The notes under the pieces were generated by a model. That model made no database searches, was not told the origin of the DNA, and was given only the letters and a program-made list of their open reading frames with translations. A program made the translations under genes and the position numbers. A DNA stretch of 64,000 nucleotides, from assembly GCF_037083825.1 (NCBI RefSeq), contig NZ_JBAPLU010000001.1, positions 62,001 through 126,000 of the forward strand, given 5' to 3'. Positions 51,778 through 61,705 of this stretch are shown piece after piece; position 1 is the stretch's first letter; every line of letters starts with the position of its first letter. Source of the stretch: Klenkia sesuvii (GTDB lineage Bacteria; Actinomycetota; Actinomycetes; Mycobacteriales; Geodermatophilaceae).

Positions 51778-51851
51778 CGGGTCCTCCTCGTCGGTGACGG
51801 CCGCAACGGTAGGACGACCCCCTCCGTTGTACGTGCCCGACCGGCCGACGG

Positions 51852-52412
51852 CTACCCCGGGCGAGCGGCGGGGTCGCGGCCCAGGAAGCCCATCAGGCGG
51901 TCGACCGCGGGGGCGTCGTCGGGCACCGGCACCTTCGGGCCGTACTGGCCCGACTGCCGGAGGAACTCGTCCATGGGCTGCATGCCGGCCAGCAGCTGCG
52001 TGCACTCGGCCTCGTCCAGCCCGGCGTCCTGACCCGACGCGCGCGCCAGGTCCCAGGTGTGCAGCAGCACGTCGGTCGAGTAGAACCGGTCGACCGCCTC
52101 GGCCAGCGGCAGCGTGCCCAGGTGCTGGTGGGTGAACGACTCGGCCGCGCGGGGCGAGTCCAGCAGCGCCTGGACGGCGGTCGCGTGCCGGGTCCAGTCC
52201 TGCGCCGGGTCGCCGGTCCGCTCGACGGCCAGCACGACGTCGTCCGCGGCGAGCAGGCCGGGCAGCCACTCGACCAAGTGAGCGACCACGTCGGCCGCCG
52301 TCCAGCCCTCGACCGGGGTGGTCGCCGTCCAGTCGGTGACCCCGGCGACCACCTCCCCGAACCGGCCGGCCACGCGGGCGTGCCGGGCGGACGGGCTCTC
52401 CACGGCGGTCAT
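51852..52412 (-). CDS. DinB/mycothiol-dependent maleylpyruvate isomerase family protein
   Basis: 186 aa. The TIGR03086-type DinB fold is seen from PVEGWTAADVVAHLVEWLPG with metal-ligand histidines in VAHL and later VLLHTWDLARA. Family members bind a divalent metal and many use mycothiol as a thiol cofactor; the mycothiol gene mshA is close by. The substrate is unknown. Confidence 0.8.
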   Translation of the reverse strand: MTAVESPSARHARVAGRFGEVVAGVTDWTATTPVEGWTAADVVAHLVEWLPGLLAADDVVLAVERTGDPAQDWTRHATAVQALLDSPRAAESFTHQHLGTLPLAEAVDRFYSTDVLLHTWDLARASGQDAGLDEAECTQLLAGMQPMDEFLRQSGQYGPKVPVPDDAPAVDRLMGFLGRDPAARPG

Positions 52413-52436
52413 CGGGTCTCCACGGGTCGGACGGGG

Positions 52437-53957
52437 TCAGGACGGCGGGAGGGTGCGGCGGCCGGGCAACCAGACCAGGCAGACCACGGCGGCGACCAGC
52501 GCGGAGGCCGCCGTCCCGATCGCGGTGACGTGCATGGCCTCGACGAAGGCCTGGCGGGCGGGGGCGACCAGCACCTCGGCGTCCGCCCCGGCCACCCGCA
52601 CGGCCTCCAGCGTGGCGACCACCGACTGGCGGGCCTGCTCGCGGGCGGCCTCGGGCAGCACCTCGACGGCGTCGCCCAGCCGGGCGGCGTAGACCCCGGC
52701 GACCAGCGAGCCCAGGATGGCCACGCCCAGCGCCCCGCCGACCTGGCGCACCGTGTTGTTCACCGCCCCGCCGGCACCGGCCTTCTCGCGCGGCACCACG
52801 CTCATGATCGCCTCGGTGGCCGGCGCCAGCACGGTGCCCAGGCCGAGCCCCTGCACGAAGAGCACGACCAGCACCAGCCAGACCGGCGGGCCCACCCGCA
52901 GCAGCTGGTTGGCCGCGAACGCGGTGGCCATCAGCCCGAACCCGGCCGCGCACACCAACTTGGCGCCTAACCGGTCGGCCAGCACCGACGCCCGCGGCGA
53001 GGCCATCGCGATGGCCACCGCCATCGGCACCAGGGTCGCCCCGCTCTGCAGCGGGCTGAAGCCGAGCACGCCCTGCAGGTAGTACACGAGGTAGAACGTC
53101 GCCCCCTGCAGGGCGAAGAAGTTCAGCGCCAGCGCGCCGGCCGAGGCGGAGAACGCGGGCAGCCGGAACAGGGAGACGTCCAGCGCCGGGTGGCTGGTGC
53201 GGCGCTGCCACCAGATGAACGCGGCCAGCAGGACCAGACCGCCCAGCAGCGGGCCGAGCACGCCCGGCGTCGTCCAGCCCACCCCCTCGCCGCCGCGGAT
53301 GATGCCGAACACCAGCGAACCCAGCCCGGCGATCGACAGCAGCACCCCCGGGACGTCGAGGCGCCCGGGCGCGGGGTCCCTGGACTCGGGCACCAGCACG
53401 ACGACGCCGAGGGCACCGAGCGCCGCGACCGGGATGCCGAGCAGGAAGACCGCGCCCCACCAGAAGTGCTCGAGCACCAGCCCGCCGGCCAGCGGTCCGC
53501 CGGCGATGCCGATGCCGGCCGCCCCGGCCCACACCCCGATGGCCCGGCTGCGCTCGGCGGGCGGGAACACGTTGCTGATCACCGCCAGGGTGGCCGGCTG
53601 CACGGCGGCCCCGCCGACGCCCATGAGCGCCCGCCAGGCGATGAGCTCGTCGGCCGACCCGGCGAAGGCGGCCAGCACCGACCCCAGGGAGAAGATGCCC
53701 AGCCCCAGCAGCAGGGCCCGTCGGCGCCCGATGCGGTCGCCGAGGACGCCCCAGCTGAACAGGAGGCCGGCGAAGACCAGGATGTAGGCGTCGATGGCCC
53801 ACTGGAGCTGGCTCTGGGTGGCCGACAGGTCGCGCTGCAAGGTGGGCAGGGCGACGTTCAGCACCGTGTTGCCCATGATGACCACCAGGAGGCAGACGAT
53901 CATGGTGGCCAGCACCCACCAGCGGCGCTCGTACCCGGGCGGGGCCGGGGTGCTCAC
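52437..53957 (-). CDS. MFS multidrug transporter, DHA2 (EmrB/QacA) type
   Basis: 506 aa with about 14 predicted helices, the DHA2 count. Motif A is GDRIGRRRALLLG; motif C is suggested by GIAGGPLAGGLV; NVALPTLQRDL in the first segment is typical. Likely a proton-driven exporter of drugs or other hydrophobic compounds. The GTG overlaps the YbjN stop. No TetR-type regulator is adjacent. Confidence 0.87.
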   Translation of the reverse strand: MSTPAPPGYERRWWVLATMIVCLLVVIMGNTVLNVALPTLQRDLSATQSQLQWAIDAYILVFAGLLFSWGVLGDRIGRRRALLLGLGIFSLGSVLAAFAGSADELIAWRALMGVGGAAVQPATLAVISNVFPPAERSRAIGVWAGAAGIGIAGGPLAGGLVLEHFWWGAVFLLGIPVAALGALGVVVLVPESRDPAPGRLDVPGVLLSIAGLGSLVFGIIRGGEGVGWTTPGVLGPLLGGLVLLAAFIWWQRRTSHPALDVSLFRLPAFSASAGALALNFFALQGATFYLVYYLQGVLGFSPLQSGATLVPMAVAIAMASPRASVLADRLGAKLVCAAGFGLMATAFAANQLLRVGPPVWLVLVVLFVQGLGLGTVLAPATEAIMSVVPREKAGAGGAVNNTVRQVGGALGVAILGSLVAGVYAARLGDAVEVLPEAAREQARQSVVATLEAVRVAGADAEVLVAPARQAFVEAMHVTAIGTAASALVAAVVCLVWLPGRRTLPPS

Positions 53958-54448
53958 CCGCGCTCGACGAAGTCCGCGAACGCCTCGAGGTTGCGCAGGG
54001 ACTCCCCGCGCTTGACCCGCCACTCCCACTCGCGCCGGATCGAGGTGCCGAAGCCGATCTCGAGCATCGTGTTGAAGTGGTCGTCGGCGTAGCTGAGCAC
54101 CGCGCCCAGCAGCCGGTCGACCTCCTCGGCCGTGACCGCCGCCGCGCTGACCCGGCCGGTCAGGTAGACGTCGCCCACGGTGTCGATCGAGTAGGCGACG
54201 CCGTACATGCGGGCGTTGTGCTGCAGCAGCCAGGTCCACAGCTGCTCGCGGTTCTCGTCGGGCTGCCGGCACACGAACGCCTCGATGCGCAGCCCGTGCT
54301 CGCCGAGCACCAGCCCGCACACCGTCTTGAGCTTCTTGGTGCCGGGCAGGTCGACCAGGAACCGCCCGGGGGCGGGGTGCTCGTAGACCAGCTCGGCGTC
54401 GCGCAGCGCGGCGTCCACCACGGCCTCGAGCTCGGCGACGGTGCTCAC
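53954..54448 (-). CDS. YbjN domain protein
   Basis: 164 aa, YbjN/DUF1790 fold with FLVDLPGTKKLKTVCGL, then LLQHNARMYGVAYSID and LTGRVSAAAVTAEEVD. It matches mycobacterial Rv0487, encoded next to mshA. YbjN proteins resemble type III secretion chaperones but their role in actinobacteria is not settled. The GTG overlaps the mshA stop (GTGA). Confidence 0.85.
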   Translation of the reverse strand: MSTVAELEAVVDAALRDAELVYEHPAPGRFLVDLPGTKKLKTVCGLVLGEHGLRIEAFVCRQPDENREQLWTWLLQHNARMYGVAYSIDTVGDVYLTGRVSAAAVTAEEVDRLLGAVLSYADDHFNTMLEIGFGTSIRREWEWRVKRGESLRNLEAFADFVERG

Positions 54449-55803
54449 CGCGCACCGCCCCCGGCCGAGAAGGCCCGGACGGCGTCGCGCACCCGGTCCC
54501 GCGGCGAGCGCACCGCCGACCCCATCTCGGCCATCGCGGCGGCGTAGGCCTCGACCAGGGACCCGGCCGTGCGGTCCCAGCTGAAGGACTCGGCGTGCCG
54601 GCGGGCCCCGGGCGAGAGCTCGTCGCGCCGCTCGGCGACCTTGCGGATCGCCGCGGCGTAGTCGGCCGGGTCGTGGCCGTCGACGAGCACCCCGGAGACG
54701 CCGTCGGCGACCGCGGTGGGCAGCCCCCCGACGGCCGCCGCCACCACGGGTGTGCCGCACGCCTGGGCCTCGAGCGCGACCAGCCCGAAGGACTCGTTGT
54801 GGCTGGGGACGACGGCGACGTCGGCGGCCCGGTAGTGGTCGGCGAGCGCCCCGGCGGCCTGCGGCGGCACGAACCGGACGACGTCGGTGATGCCCAGGGA
54901 CGCGGCCAGCTCCTGCAGCTGCCGCGGTTCGGCCAGCCCGCTGCCGCTGGGCGCACCGACCACCAGCACCTGCAGCCGGGACCGCAGCGCCGGCTCGTCG
55001 GCGAGAAGGCGGGCGGCGGCGTGCAGCAGCACGTCGGGGGCCTTGAGGGGTTGGATGCGCCCGACGAACAGCAGCACCAGGGCGTCCTCGGGCACCCCGA
55101 CCGTGCGCCGGGCGGCGGCCCGGTCGCCGGGGGTGAAGGTGGCCAGGTCGACCCCGGGCGGCACCACGAGGGTGCGGGCGGGGTCGGCCCCGTACCAGCG
55201 CACGAGCTGGCGGGCCTCCTCCGCGGTGTTGGCGACCAACCGGTCGGCCTCGGCGACCACCTGCTCCTCGCCGATGACCCGGGCCATCGGCTCGGGGGCG
55301 TCGCCGTCGGCCAGGGCGGCGTTCTTCACCTTGGCCAGGGTGTGCGCCGAGTGCACGAGCGGCACCCCCCAGCGGTCGCGGGCCAGCCAGCCGACCTGCC
55401 CCGAGAGCCAGTAGTGGCTGTGCAGCACGTCGTAGAAGCCGGGTTCGTGCCGGGCCTCCTCGCGGAGCACGGCGGCGGTGAAGGCGCACAGCTGCGCGGG
55501 CAGGTCGTGCTTGCCCAGGCCCTCGAAGGGGCCGGCCGACACGTGCCGCACGGTCACCCCCGGGACCATCTCCACCACCGGGGGCAGGTCCGACGAGGTG
55601 GCCCGGGTGAAGACCTCCACCGCGATGCCCCGGGCGGCCAACCGCCGGGACACCTCGACGACGTAGACGTTCATGCCCCCGGCGTCACCGGCACCGGGCT
55701 GGTCGAGCGGGCTGGTGTGCACGCTCAGCGTGGCCACGCGGCGCGGCAGCATCGGGCGCGCCGTCCAGGGGGCGACCGGGCGCAGCGGGCGACGAGCAGG
55801 CAC
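54445..55803 (-). CDS. mshA: D-inositol-3-phosphate glycosyltransferase
   Basis: First enzyme of mycothiol synthesis (452 aa, GT4 family): transfers GlcNAc from UDP-GlcNAc to 1L-inositol-1-phosphate. Seen: SVHTSPLDQPGAGDAGGMNVYV, SHYWLSGQVGW, LLFVGRIQPLKAP and the ESFGLVALEAQACGTPVV acceptor/donor region. I chose GTG 55803 because GGAGGA lies six bases upstream; an in-frame GTG two codons earlier overlaps that site. Confidence 0.94.
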   Translation of the reverse strand: MPARRPLRPVAPWTARPMLPRRVATLSVHTSPLDQPGAGDAGGMNVYVVEVSRRLAARGIAVEVFTRATSSDLPPVVEMVPGVTVRHVSAGPFEGLGKHDLPAQLCAFTAAVLREEARHEPGFYDVLHSHYWLSGQVGWLARDRWGVPLVHSAHTLAKVKNAALADGDAPEPMARVIGEEQVVAEADRLVANTAEEARQLVRWYGADPARTLVVPPGVDLATFTPGDRAAARRTVGVPEDALVLLFVGRIQPLKAPDVLLHAAARLLADEPALRSRLQVLVVGAPSGSGLAEPRQLQELAASLGITDVVRFVPPQAAGALADHYRAADVAVVPSHNESFGLVALEAQACGTPVVAAAVGGLPTAVADGVSGVLVDGHDPADYAAAIRKVAERRDELSPGARRHAESFSWDRTAGSLVEAYAAAMAEMGSAVRSPRDRVRDAVRAFSAGGGAR

Positions 55804-55876
55804 CGTCACTCCTCCCCGCAGGCGCCTCCGCCGGGCACCTCTCCGGTCCCCCATCCTGCACCAGCAGACTGGACGC

Positions 55877-56647
55877 ATGCCCGCCGAGACATCCGCCCTC
55901 CCCTTCCCGGGCCACGGACGTGTGGCCGTCGTCACCGGTGCGTCCAGCGGCATCGGGGCCGCGACCGCCGAGCGCCTGGCCGCCGACGGGTTCACCGTCG
56001 TCCTCGCCGCGCGGCGTCTGGACCGGCTCACCGAGCTCGCCGCGCGCATCGGCGGCCGGGCCGTCGAGCTCGACGTCACCGACCAGGCCTCCGTCGACGC
56101 CCTGGCCGCCTCGCTGGACCGGGTCGACGTCCTGGTCAACAACGCCGGCGGCGCGTTCGACGCCGCACCGGTGGCCGAGGCCGACCTCGACTCCTGGACG
56201 AGGGCGTTCGAGGTCAACGTGCTGGGCACCGTGCGGGTCACCAAGGCGCTGCTGCCCGCGCTGCGCGCCTCGGGCGCTGGTGACGTCGTCCTCATGGGGT
56301 CCACCGCGGGCCTGGTCAGCTACGAGGGCGGCGCCAGCTACACCGCCGCGAAGCACGGCGTGCACACCCTCGCCGAGACCATGCGGCTGGAGCTGGTCGC
56401 CGAGCCGGTGCGCATCGTGGAGATCGCCCCCGGCATGGTGCGCACCGAGGAGTTCGCGCTCAACCGCACCGGCGACGCGGCGAAGGCCGCCAAGGTCTAC
56501 GAGGGCGTGCGCGAGCCGCTGGTCGCCGCCGACGTCGCAGACTGCGTCGCCTGGGCCATCACCCGCCCGCACCACGTGAACGTCGACCTGCTGGTGGTCC
56601 GCCCGCGCGCGCAGGCCGCCCAGCACAAGGTCCACCGCGAGGGGTAG
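55877..56647 (+). CDS. SDR-family oxidoreductase
   Basis: 256-aa classical short-chain dehydrogenase: VVTGASSGIGAATAERL, LVNNAGGAF, catalytic Ser in MGSTAGLVSY and the YTAAK pair. The end (HVNVDLLVVRPRAQA) is typical of the YdfG-type serine/3-hydroxy acid dehydrogenases. Substrate not assigned. Divergent from mshA. Confidence 0.88.
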   Translation: MPAETSALPFPGHGRVAVVTGASSGIGAATAERLAADGFTVVLAARRLDRLTELAARIGGRAVELDVTDQASVDALAASLDRVDVLVNNAGGAFDAAPVAEADLDSWTRAFEVNVLGTVRVTKALLPALRASGAGDVVLMGSTAGLVSYEGGASYTAAKHGVHTLAETMRLELVAEPVRIVEIAPGMVRTEEFALNRTGDAAKAAKVYEGVREPLVAADVADCVAWAITRPHHVNVDLLVVRPRAQAAQHKVHREG

Positions 56648-56773
56648 GCCCACCACCCCTCCCCCAGCACGCCCACCACCCCTCCCCGGCACGCCCACCA
56701 CCCCTCCCCCGGCATGGGAGCCCATGCACCCGGTGATGAGGCCCATGACCGGGTGCACGGGCTCCCATGCCGG
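56645..56773. terminator. Direct repeats and long hairpin between SDR and murB
   Basis: After the SDR stop, a CGCCCACCACCCCTCCCC-type unit is present three times (about 56648-56710). Arms 56709-56734 and 56748-56773 form an inverted repeat matching at 25 of 26 positions around a 13-base loop. A nearby ATGCCGGGGTCAGC repeats once towards murB. A likely bidirectional terminator of unusually long stem. Confidence 0.7.
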
Positions 56774-56805
56774 GGTCAGCGGGCGTCAGCGGGGGGATGC
56801 CGGGG

Positions 56806-57825
<1,020 letters not shown>

Positions 57826-57859
57826 CCCTCCACGCTAACCGCGACTACGCTCCGGGCCG
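57826..57859. promoter_or_regulatory. Divergent leaderless promoters, murB / methyltransferase
   Basis: A 34-base gap with TAGCGT on the minus strand (57837-57832), six bases from the murB GTG, and TACGCT on the plus strand (57846-57851), eight bases from the methyltransferase GTG. The two boxes are only eight bases apart. Confidence 0.5.
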
Positions 57860-58723
57860 GTGAGCAGCGACCACTCCCGCAAGGCGGTGCTGCCCCCGAC
57901 CCGCAAGCAGCCCCGGCTGGCCGCCGGTCGCGCCCGCGCGCTGGGCCTGCCCACCCGCGGCACCACGAACGCCAACCGGTTGCGCCGGGTCGACCGCTGG
58001 CTGCTGGCCACGCAGGTGCCGCGGCTGCGCGACGCGGCCCGCCCGCTGGTGGTCGACCTCGGCTACGGGGCGTCGGCGGTCACCACGCTGGAGCTGGTCG
58101 AGCGGCTGGGTCCTGAGGTCGACGGCCTGGAGGTCGTCGGGTTGGAGATCGACCCCGAGCGGGTGGCCGCCGTCGCCGCCGACCGTGACCCACCGCGGGT
58201 GGACTTCCGGGTCGGCGGGTTCGAGCTGGCCGGGCTCTCGCCGGTGCTGGTGCGGGCGTTCAACGTGCTGCGCCAGTACGACGAGGAGTCCGCCGCCCGC
58301 GCCTGGACGACGATGTGCGCCGCGCTCGGGCCCGGTGGCCTGCTGGTGGAGGGCACCTGCGACGAGTGGGGGCGGCGCGCCTGCTGGGTGGCCCTGGACG
58401 ACTCGGGCCCGCTGACCCTGACCCTCGCCGTCCGGCCCTCGGACATCGAGCGCCCCTCGGACCTGGCCGAGCGGTTGCCCAAGTCGCTCATCCACCACAA
58501 CGTGCCCGGGCAGCCGGTGCACGAGTTCCTCGCCGCCTTCGACGCGTGCTGGGCCGCGGCCGCGGGGCTGTCGACGTTCGGGCCGCGGCAGCGCTGGGCG
58601 GCCGCGGCCGAGGCGCTGGCCGGCCAGGGGTGGCCGCTGGTGGGGTCGACCCGGCGGTGGCGGCACGGCGAGGTCACCGTGCGCTGGTCCGCCGTGGCCC
58701 CGCACGGCACGAGCACCGCGTGA
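57860..58723 (+). CDS. Class I SAM-dependent methyltransferase-like protein
   Basis: 287 aa with a Rossmann methyltransferase core: VVDLGYGASAVTTLEL (motif I), VVGLEIDPERV (motif II) and LVEGTCDEWGR. The N-terminal 45 residues are basic. It matches a conserved actinobacterial family of unknown substrate. The stop overlaps the next gene's GTG (GTGA). Divergent from murB. Confidence 0.75.
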   Translation: MSSDHSRKAVLPPTRKQPRLAAGRARALGLPTRGTTNANRLRRVDRWLLATQVPRLRDAARPLVVDLGYGASAVTTLELVERLGPEVDGLEVVGLEIDPERVAAVAADRDPPRVDFRVGGFELAGLSPVLVRAFNVLRQYDEESAARAWTTMCAALGPGGLLVEGTCDEWGRRACWVALDDSGPLTLTLAVRPSDIERPSDLAERLPKSLIHHNVPGQPVHEFLAAFDACWAAAAGLSTFGPRQRWAAAAEALAGQGWPLVGSTRRWRHGEVTVRWSAVAPHGTSTA

Positions 58724-59616
58724 GCGCCGCACGGGCCCGGGGCGAGCGCACCGTGGGCCGCCGGCGGGCAGCCGAGCCGCCCCCGGCCATGCCCGGGCAG
58801 GTCGCCGTCGCCGGCGGGGTCGCCGAGATCCTGGGCGACGCCGACCGCGACCGGTCGTACGTGCTCGTGCTGGACGGGGTGCCGCAGTCGCACGTCGACC
58901 TCGACGACCCCGCGCACCTGGAGTTCGAGTACGTGCGCCGCATGGGCCACGTGGTCGACCTCGCCGCCGACGAGGGCGCGCCGCTCGACGTCCTGCACCT
59001 CGGCGGCGGCGCGCTCACGCTGCCCCGCTACGTGGCCGTGACCCGGCCCGGTTCGCGGCAGCGCGTCGTCGAGCTCGACGAGCCGCTCACCGAGCTCGTG
59101 CGCGAGCACCTGCCCCTGCCCCGCGGCGCCCGGGTCCGGGTGTGCGCCGCCGACGCCCGGGTCGGGTTGGCCGCCGCGCCCGACGACAGCGCGGACGTCG
59201 TCCTGGTCGACGTGTTCGCCGGGGCGCGCACCCCGGCGCACCTGACCAGCACCGAGTTCGCCGCCGAGGTGGCGCGCGTGCTGCGGCCGGGCGGGGTGAC
59301 GGCGTGGAACGTCTCCGACGGCCCGCCGCTGCACTTCCTGCGCACCCAGGCAGCCACGCTGCGGGCGGTCTTCGGGCACGTGCTGCTGGTCGCGGAGCCG
59401 GGCACGCTGCGCGGGCGCCGGCACGGCAACACGGTCGCGGTGGCCTCGGACGCCGAGCTGCCGGTGGGCCCGCTGACCCGTCGGTGCGCCGGTGACCCGA
59501 TGCCCTCGCGGGTCGTCGCCGGGGAGGACCTCGTGGCCTTCGTCGGCACCGCAGCACCGGTGGAGGACGCGAGCGCGGTGCCGTCGCCGGAGCCCCCACC
59601 GGGCATCTTCGCCTGA
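58720..59616 (+). CDS. Spermidine synthase-like protein
   Basis: 298 aa with a polyamine-synthase-type core: DVLHLGGGALTLPRYVAVTRP (motif I), VVELDEPLTELVREHL, and DVVLVDVFAGARTP where spermidine synthases have their catalytic Asp region. No separate aminopropyl-donor pathway is visible, so it may be a methyltransferase-like relative. Coupled to the preceding gene. Confidence 0.8.
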   Translation: MSAARARGERTVGRRRAAEPPPAMPGQVAVAGGVAEILGDADRDRSYVLVLDGVPQSHVDLDDPAHLEFEYVRRMGHVVDLAADEGAPLDVLHLGGGALTLPRYVAVTRPGSRQRVVELDEPLTELVREHLPLPRGARVRVCAADARVGLAAAPDDSADVVLVDVFAGARTPAHLTSTEFAAEVARVLRPGGVTAWNVSDGPPLHFLRTQAATLRAVFGHVLLVAEPGTLRGRRHGNTVAVASDAELPVGPLTRRCAGDPMPSRVVAGEDLVAFVGTAAPVEDASAVPSPEPPPGIFA

Positions 59617-59658
59617 TCTCGGCAGGCGGCTGCCAGGGAGCCGCCCTACGGTGCCAGC

Positions 59659-59853
59659 ATGACCTCTCCGGCGCCCCGCAGCTTCTCCCGCGACACCCAG
59701 CACAAGGTCATCGCCGGGGTCTGCTCCGGCCTGGCCCGGCGCTTCGGGCTGTCGCGCACCGTCGTCCGGGTGGCGTTCGTCGTGTCGTGCGTGCTGCCCG
59801 GCCCGCAGTTCGTCGCCTACCTGCTGCTGTGGCTCGTGATGCCCCGCGGCTGA
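59659..59853 (+). CDS. PspC domain protein
   Basis: 64 aa: KVIAGVCSGLARRFGLSRTVVRV followed by a hydrophobic helix and LLLWLVMPRG, the complete PspC fold of phage-shock-type envelope-stress proteins. TACGGT lies six bases before the ATG, suggesting leaderless transcription. Confidence 0.88.
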   Translation: MTSPAPRSFSRDTQHKVIAGVCSGLARRFGLSRTVVRVAFVVSCVLPGPQFVAYLLLWLVMPRG

Positions 59854-59861
59854 GCCGCGGG
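59843..59861. terminator. Hairpin spanning the pspC stop codon
   Basis: CCCGCGGC and GCCGCGGG form a perfect 8-bp stem whose 3-base loop is the pspC TGA itself. It lies between convergent genes. Confidence 0.45.
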
Positions 59862-59865
59862 CGTC

Positions 59866-60153
59866 CTACCAGCTGCTGTTGCCCGACTGCAGGCCGCGCA
59901 GGGCCGGCCGGACGTCGACCAGGTAGACGACGATGCCGATGACGGCCGGCAGCCCCAGGAACGACATGACGCCGAACCCGTAGACGACGAGGGTGGCGAT
60001 GGCGGTGATCGCCACCCAGGCCGGCTTGGACAGCTTGCCGGTGGCCACGTAGCCCGCGGCCGGGCGGATGACGGCGTCGACCGTGGCCCAGGCACCCATG
60101 GCCAGCACGGCGTACGTGATCACGAGGAACAGCGCGTTGTCGAAGGCCGGCAT
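59866..60153 (-). CDS. DUF2516 membrane protein
   Basis: 95 aa with three helices (ALFLVITYAVLAMGAWATVDAV; AWVAITAIATLVVYGFGVMSFL; VIGIVVYLV), matching DUF2516. Next to an HBHA-like gene as in mycobacteria (Rv0476). TACCCT lies six bases before the ATG. Function unknown. Confidence 0.82.
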   Translation of the reverse strand: MPAFDNALFLVITYAVLAMGAWATVDAVIRPAAGYVATGKLSKPAWVAITAIATLVVYGFGVMSFLGLPAVIGIVVYLVDVRPALRGLQSGNSSW

Positions 60154-60183
60154 GCCGCCAGGGTAGCTCCCGGGGACGCTACA

Positions 60184-60211
60184 GGGCCCGCAGCGCGGAC
60201 GCTGCGGGCCC
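60184..60211. terminator. Hairpin after the HBHA-like gene
   Basis: GGGCCCGCAGCG pairs perfectly (12 bp) with its inverse across a 4-base loop, 24 bases past the HBHA stop. It also lies upstream of the DUF2516 start, separating the two minus-strand genes. Confidence 0.7.
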
Positions 60212-60235
60212 AGCGGCTGGGACGGCCCCGATGCC

Positions 60236-61195
60236 TCAGCCGGCCGAGGGCGCGTTGCTGCTGGCGGCCGGCGCGTTGCTGCTGGCCGACGGCGCCGAGC
60301 TGCGGGCCGAGGGCGCGCTGGCCTTGGCGGGCGCCTTCGCCGGGGTGGCCTTGGCGGCGGTCGTCCGCTTGGCGGGGGTGCGCTTCGCCGGGGACTTCGG
60401 GGCGGCGCCCGCGGTGGATCGGACGGCCCGCTTGGCCGACCGGGCCTCGCGGGCCACGTCGCGCTTGGTCTCGGCCACGGCCTTGCTCGTGCGCGCCTTG
60501 GCCTTCTGCGCGGCGGAGGTGACCTCGTCGGCGGCGTCGGCGGTCTCGGCCTTCGACTTCTGCGCGGCGGAGGTGACCTCGTCGGCGGTGTCGGCGACGG
60601 CCTCGTCAGCGGTGTCGAGCACCCCGTCGACGGCGTCCTGCACGGTCTCGACCCCGCGCTCGGCACGGCTCACGAGCGAGCGGAAGCCGGGCTGGCGCCG
60701 CAGGTCCTCGACGACCTCCTCGCCGCGGGCGGCCAGGCCGGCCAGCGTGCTGGTGGCCTGCTCGCGGGCGGCGCCGGCCAGCACCGTGACGGTCCCGCGG
60801 ACCTCGGCGACGGAGTTCTTGACGGCGTCGGGGCGGGCGGCGCCCTGGGCGCGGTCGGCGGCGACCTCGGCGGTGCTGCGCACCTGGCCGACGGCGGAGA
60901 AGGCCTTGTCGCGGGCGGCCTCGGCCCGGGCCCGCGCCTCCTTCACCGCGACCTCGGCCTGCGTCTGGGCCTCACTCGGCAGGGCCTCGGCGCGGTGCAG
61001 CACGCCCTCCACGAACGAGCGGGCGCGGTCGACGACGACGTCGCCGGCGCCGATGGCGGCCAGCACACCGGTGCGGCCGGTCTCGGCGACGAGCTCGCGG
61101 GCAGACCGGGCGGTCAGCCGGGCGTCGTGGGCGGTGCGCTCGGCGCGCTTGCGGGCGGTCTCCGCGCTCTTCTTGGCGTTGTCCAGGGTGCTCAT
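60236..61195 (-). CDS. HBHA-like helical, Lys/Ala-rich protein
   Basis: 319 aa. The first 190 residues are a long charged amphipathic helix, probably coiled coil (AEVAADRAQGAARPDAVKNS). Residues about 205-235 contain two copies of ADEVTSAAQK. The C-terminus is a Lys/Pro/Ala-rich stretch (KSPAKRTPAKRTTAAKATPAK) and ends Ser/Ala/Pro-rich. This matches the layout of mycobacterial heparin-binding hemagglutinin, including position next to an XRE regulator and DUF2516. In a free-living actinobacterium it may act in cell envelope or lipid handling rather than adhesion. Confidence 0.78.
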   Translation of the reverse strand: MSTLDNAKKSAETARKRAERTAHDARLTARSARELVAETGRTGVLAAIGAGDVVVDRARSFVEGVLHRAEALPSEAQTQAEVAVKEARARAEAARDKAFSAVGQVRSTAEVAADRAQGAARPDAVKNSVAEVRGTVTVLAGAAREQATSTLAGLAARGEEVVEDLRRQPGFRSLVSRAERGVETVQDAVDGVLDTADEAVADTADEVTSAAQKSKAETADAADEVTSAAQKAKARTSKAVAETKRDVAREARSAKRAVRSTAGAAPKSPAKRTPAKRTTAAKATPAKAPAKASAPSARSSAPSASSNAPAASSNAPSAG

Positions 61196-61650
61196 CGGTG
61201 CTCCTCGGGAGTGGGGGTGACGGGGGGAGCGGCCAGCGACTCGTACAGGTCGAGCAGCACGGCCTTGTGCCGCTCGCTGAGCGCCGGGTCCGACCGGATC
61301 GCGGCGACCGTGTCCGGCGTGCCGGAGCGGCGGTCGAGGATGCCGGCCTGCTCGTAGAGCGTCTCGGCGGAGATCTTCAGGCCCCGGGCGATCTGGGCGA
61401 GGATCTCGGCCGACGGCTTGCGCAGCCCCCGTTCCACCTGCGAGAGGTAGGGGTTGCTGACCCCGGCGGTGCGGGCCAGCTCGCGCAGCGACACCTGGGC
61501 GGCGTTGCGCTGGGTGCGGATGAAGTCGCCCACCTGCGAGCTGACCGACGTCGAGACGGTGGAGGCCTCGGCGGCGGCGGACTCGACGGCGCTGGTCACG
61601 CTCTCGCGGACCGAGCTGACGATCTCCGACGGGTTCTGCACGCAGTCCAT
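61192..61650 (-). CDS. XRE-family regulator, Rv0474-like
   Basis: 152 aa. An N-terminal Ser/Ala/Val helix (about 1-45) precedes an XRE helix-turn-helix (RELARTAGVSNPYLSQVERG). AGGAGG lies seven bases before ATG 61650. The stop overlaps the HBHA-like start (ATGA), so it probably regulates its own operon. An 11-bp palindrome sits immediately upstream. Confidence 0.85.
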   Translation of the reverse strand: MDCVQNPSEIVSSVRESVTSAVESAAAEASTVSTSVSSQVGDFIRTQRNAAQVSLRELARTAGVSNPYLSQVERGLRKPSAEILAQIARGLKISAETLYEQAGILDRRSGTPDTVAAIRSDPALSERHKAVLLDLYESLAAPPVTPTPEEHR

Positions 61651-61661
61651 CCTGACGCCTC

Positions 61662-61692
61662 CTGCTAGCTCTTGCAAGCAGAGAGCTAGCAG
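61662..61692. promoter_or_regulatory. Candidate operator of the XRE/HBHA operon
   Basis: Perfect 11-bp inverted arms, CTGCTAGCTCT and AGAGCTAGCAG, separated by TGCAAGCAG, which itself contains the shorter palindrome CTTGCAAG with the preceding bases. It lies 12 bases upstream of the XRE start codon, a natural autoregulation site. Confidence 0.6.
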
Positions 61693-61705
61693 TGTGGCGG
61701 ATGCC

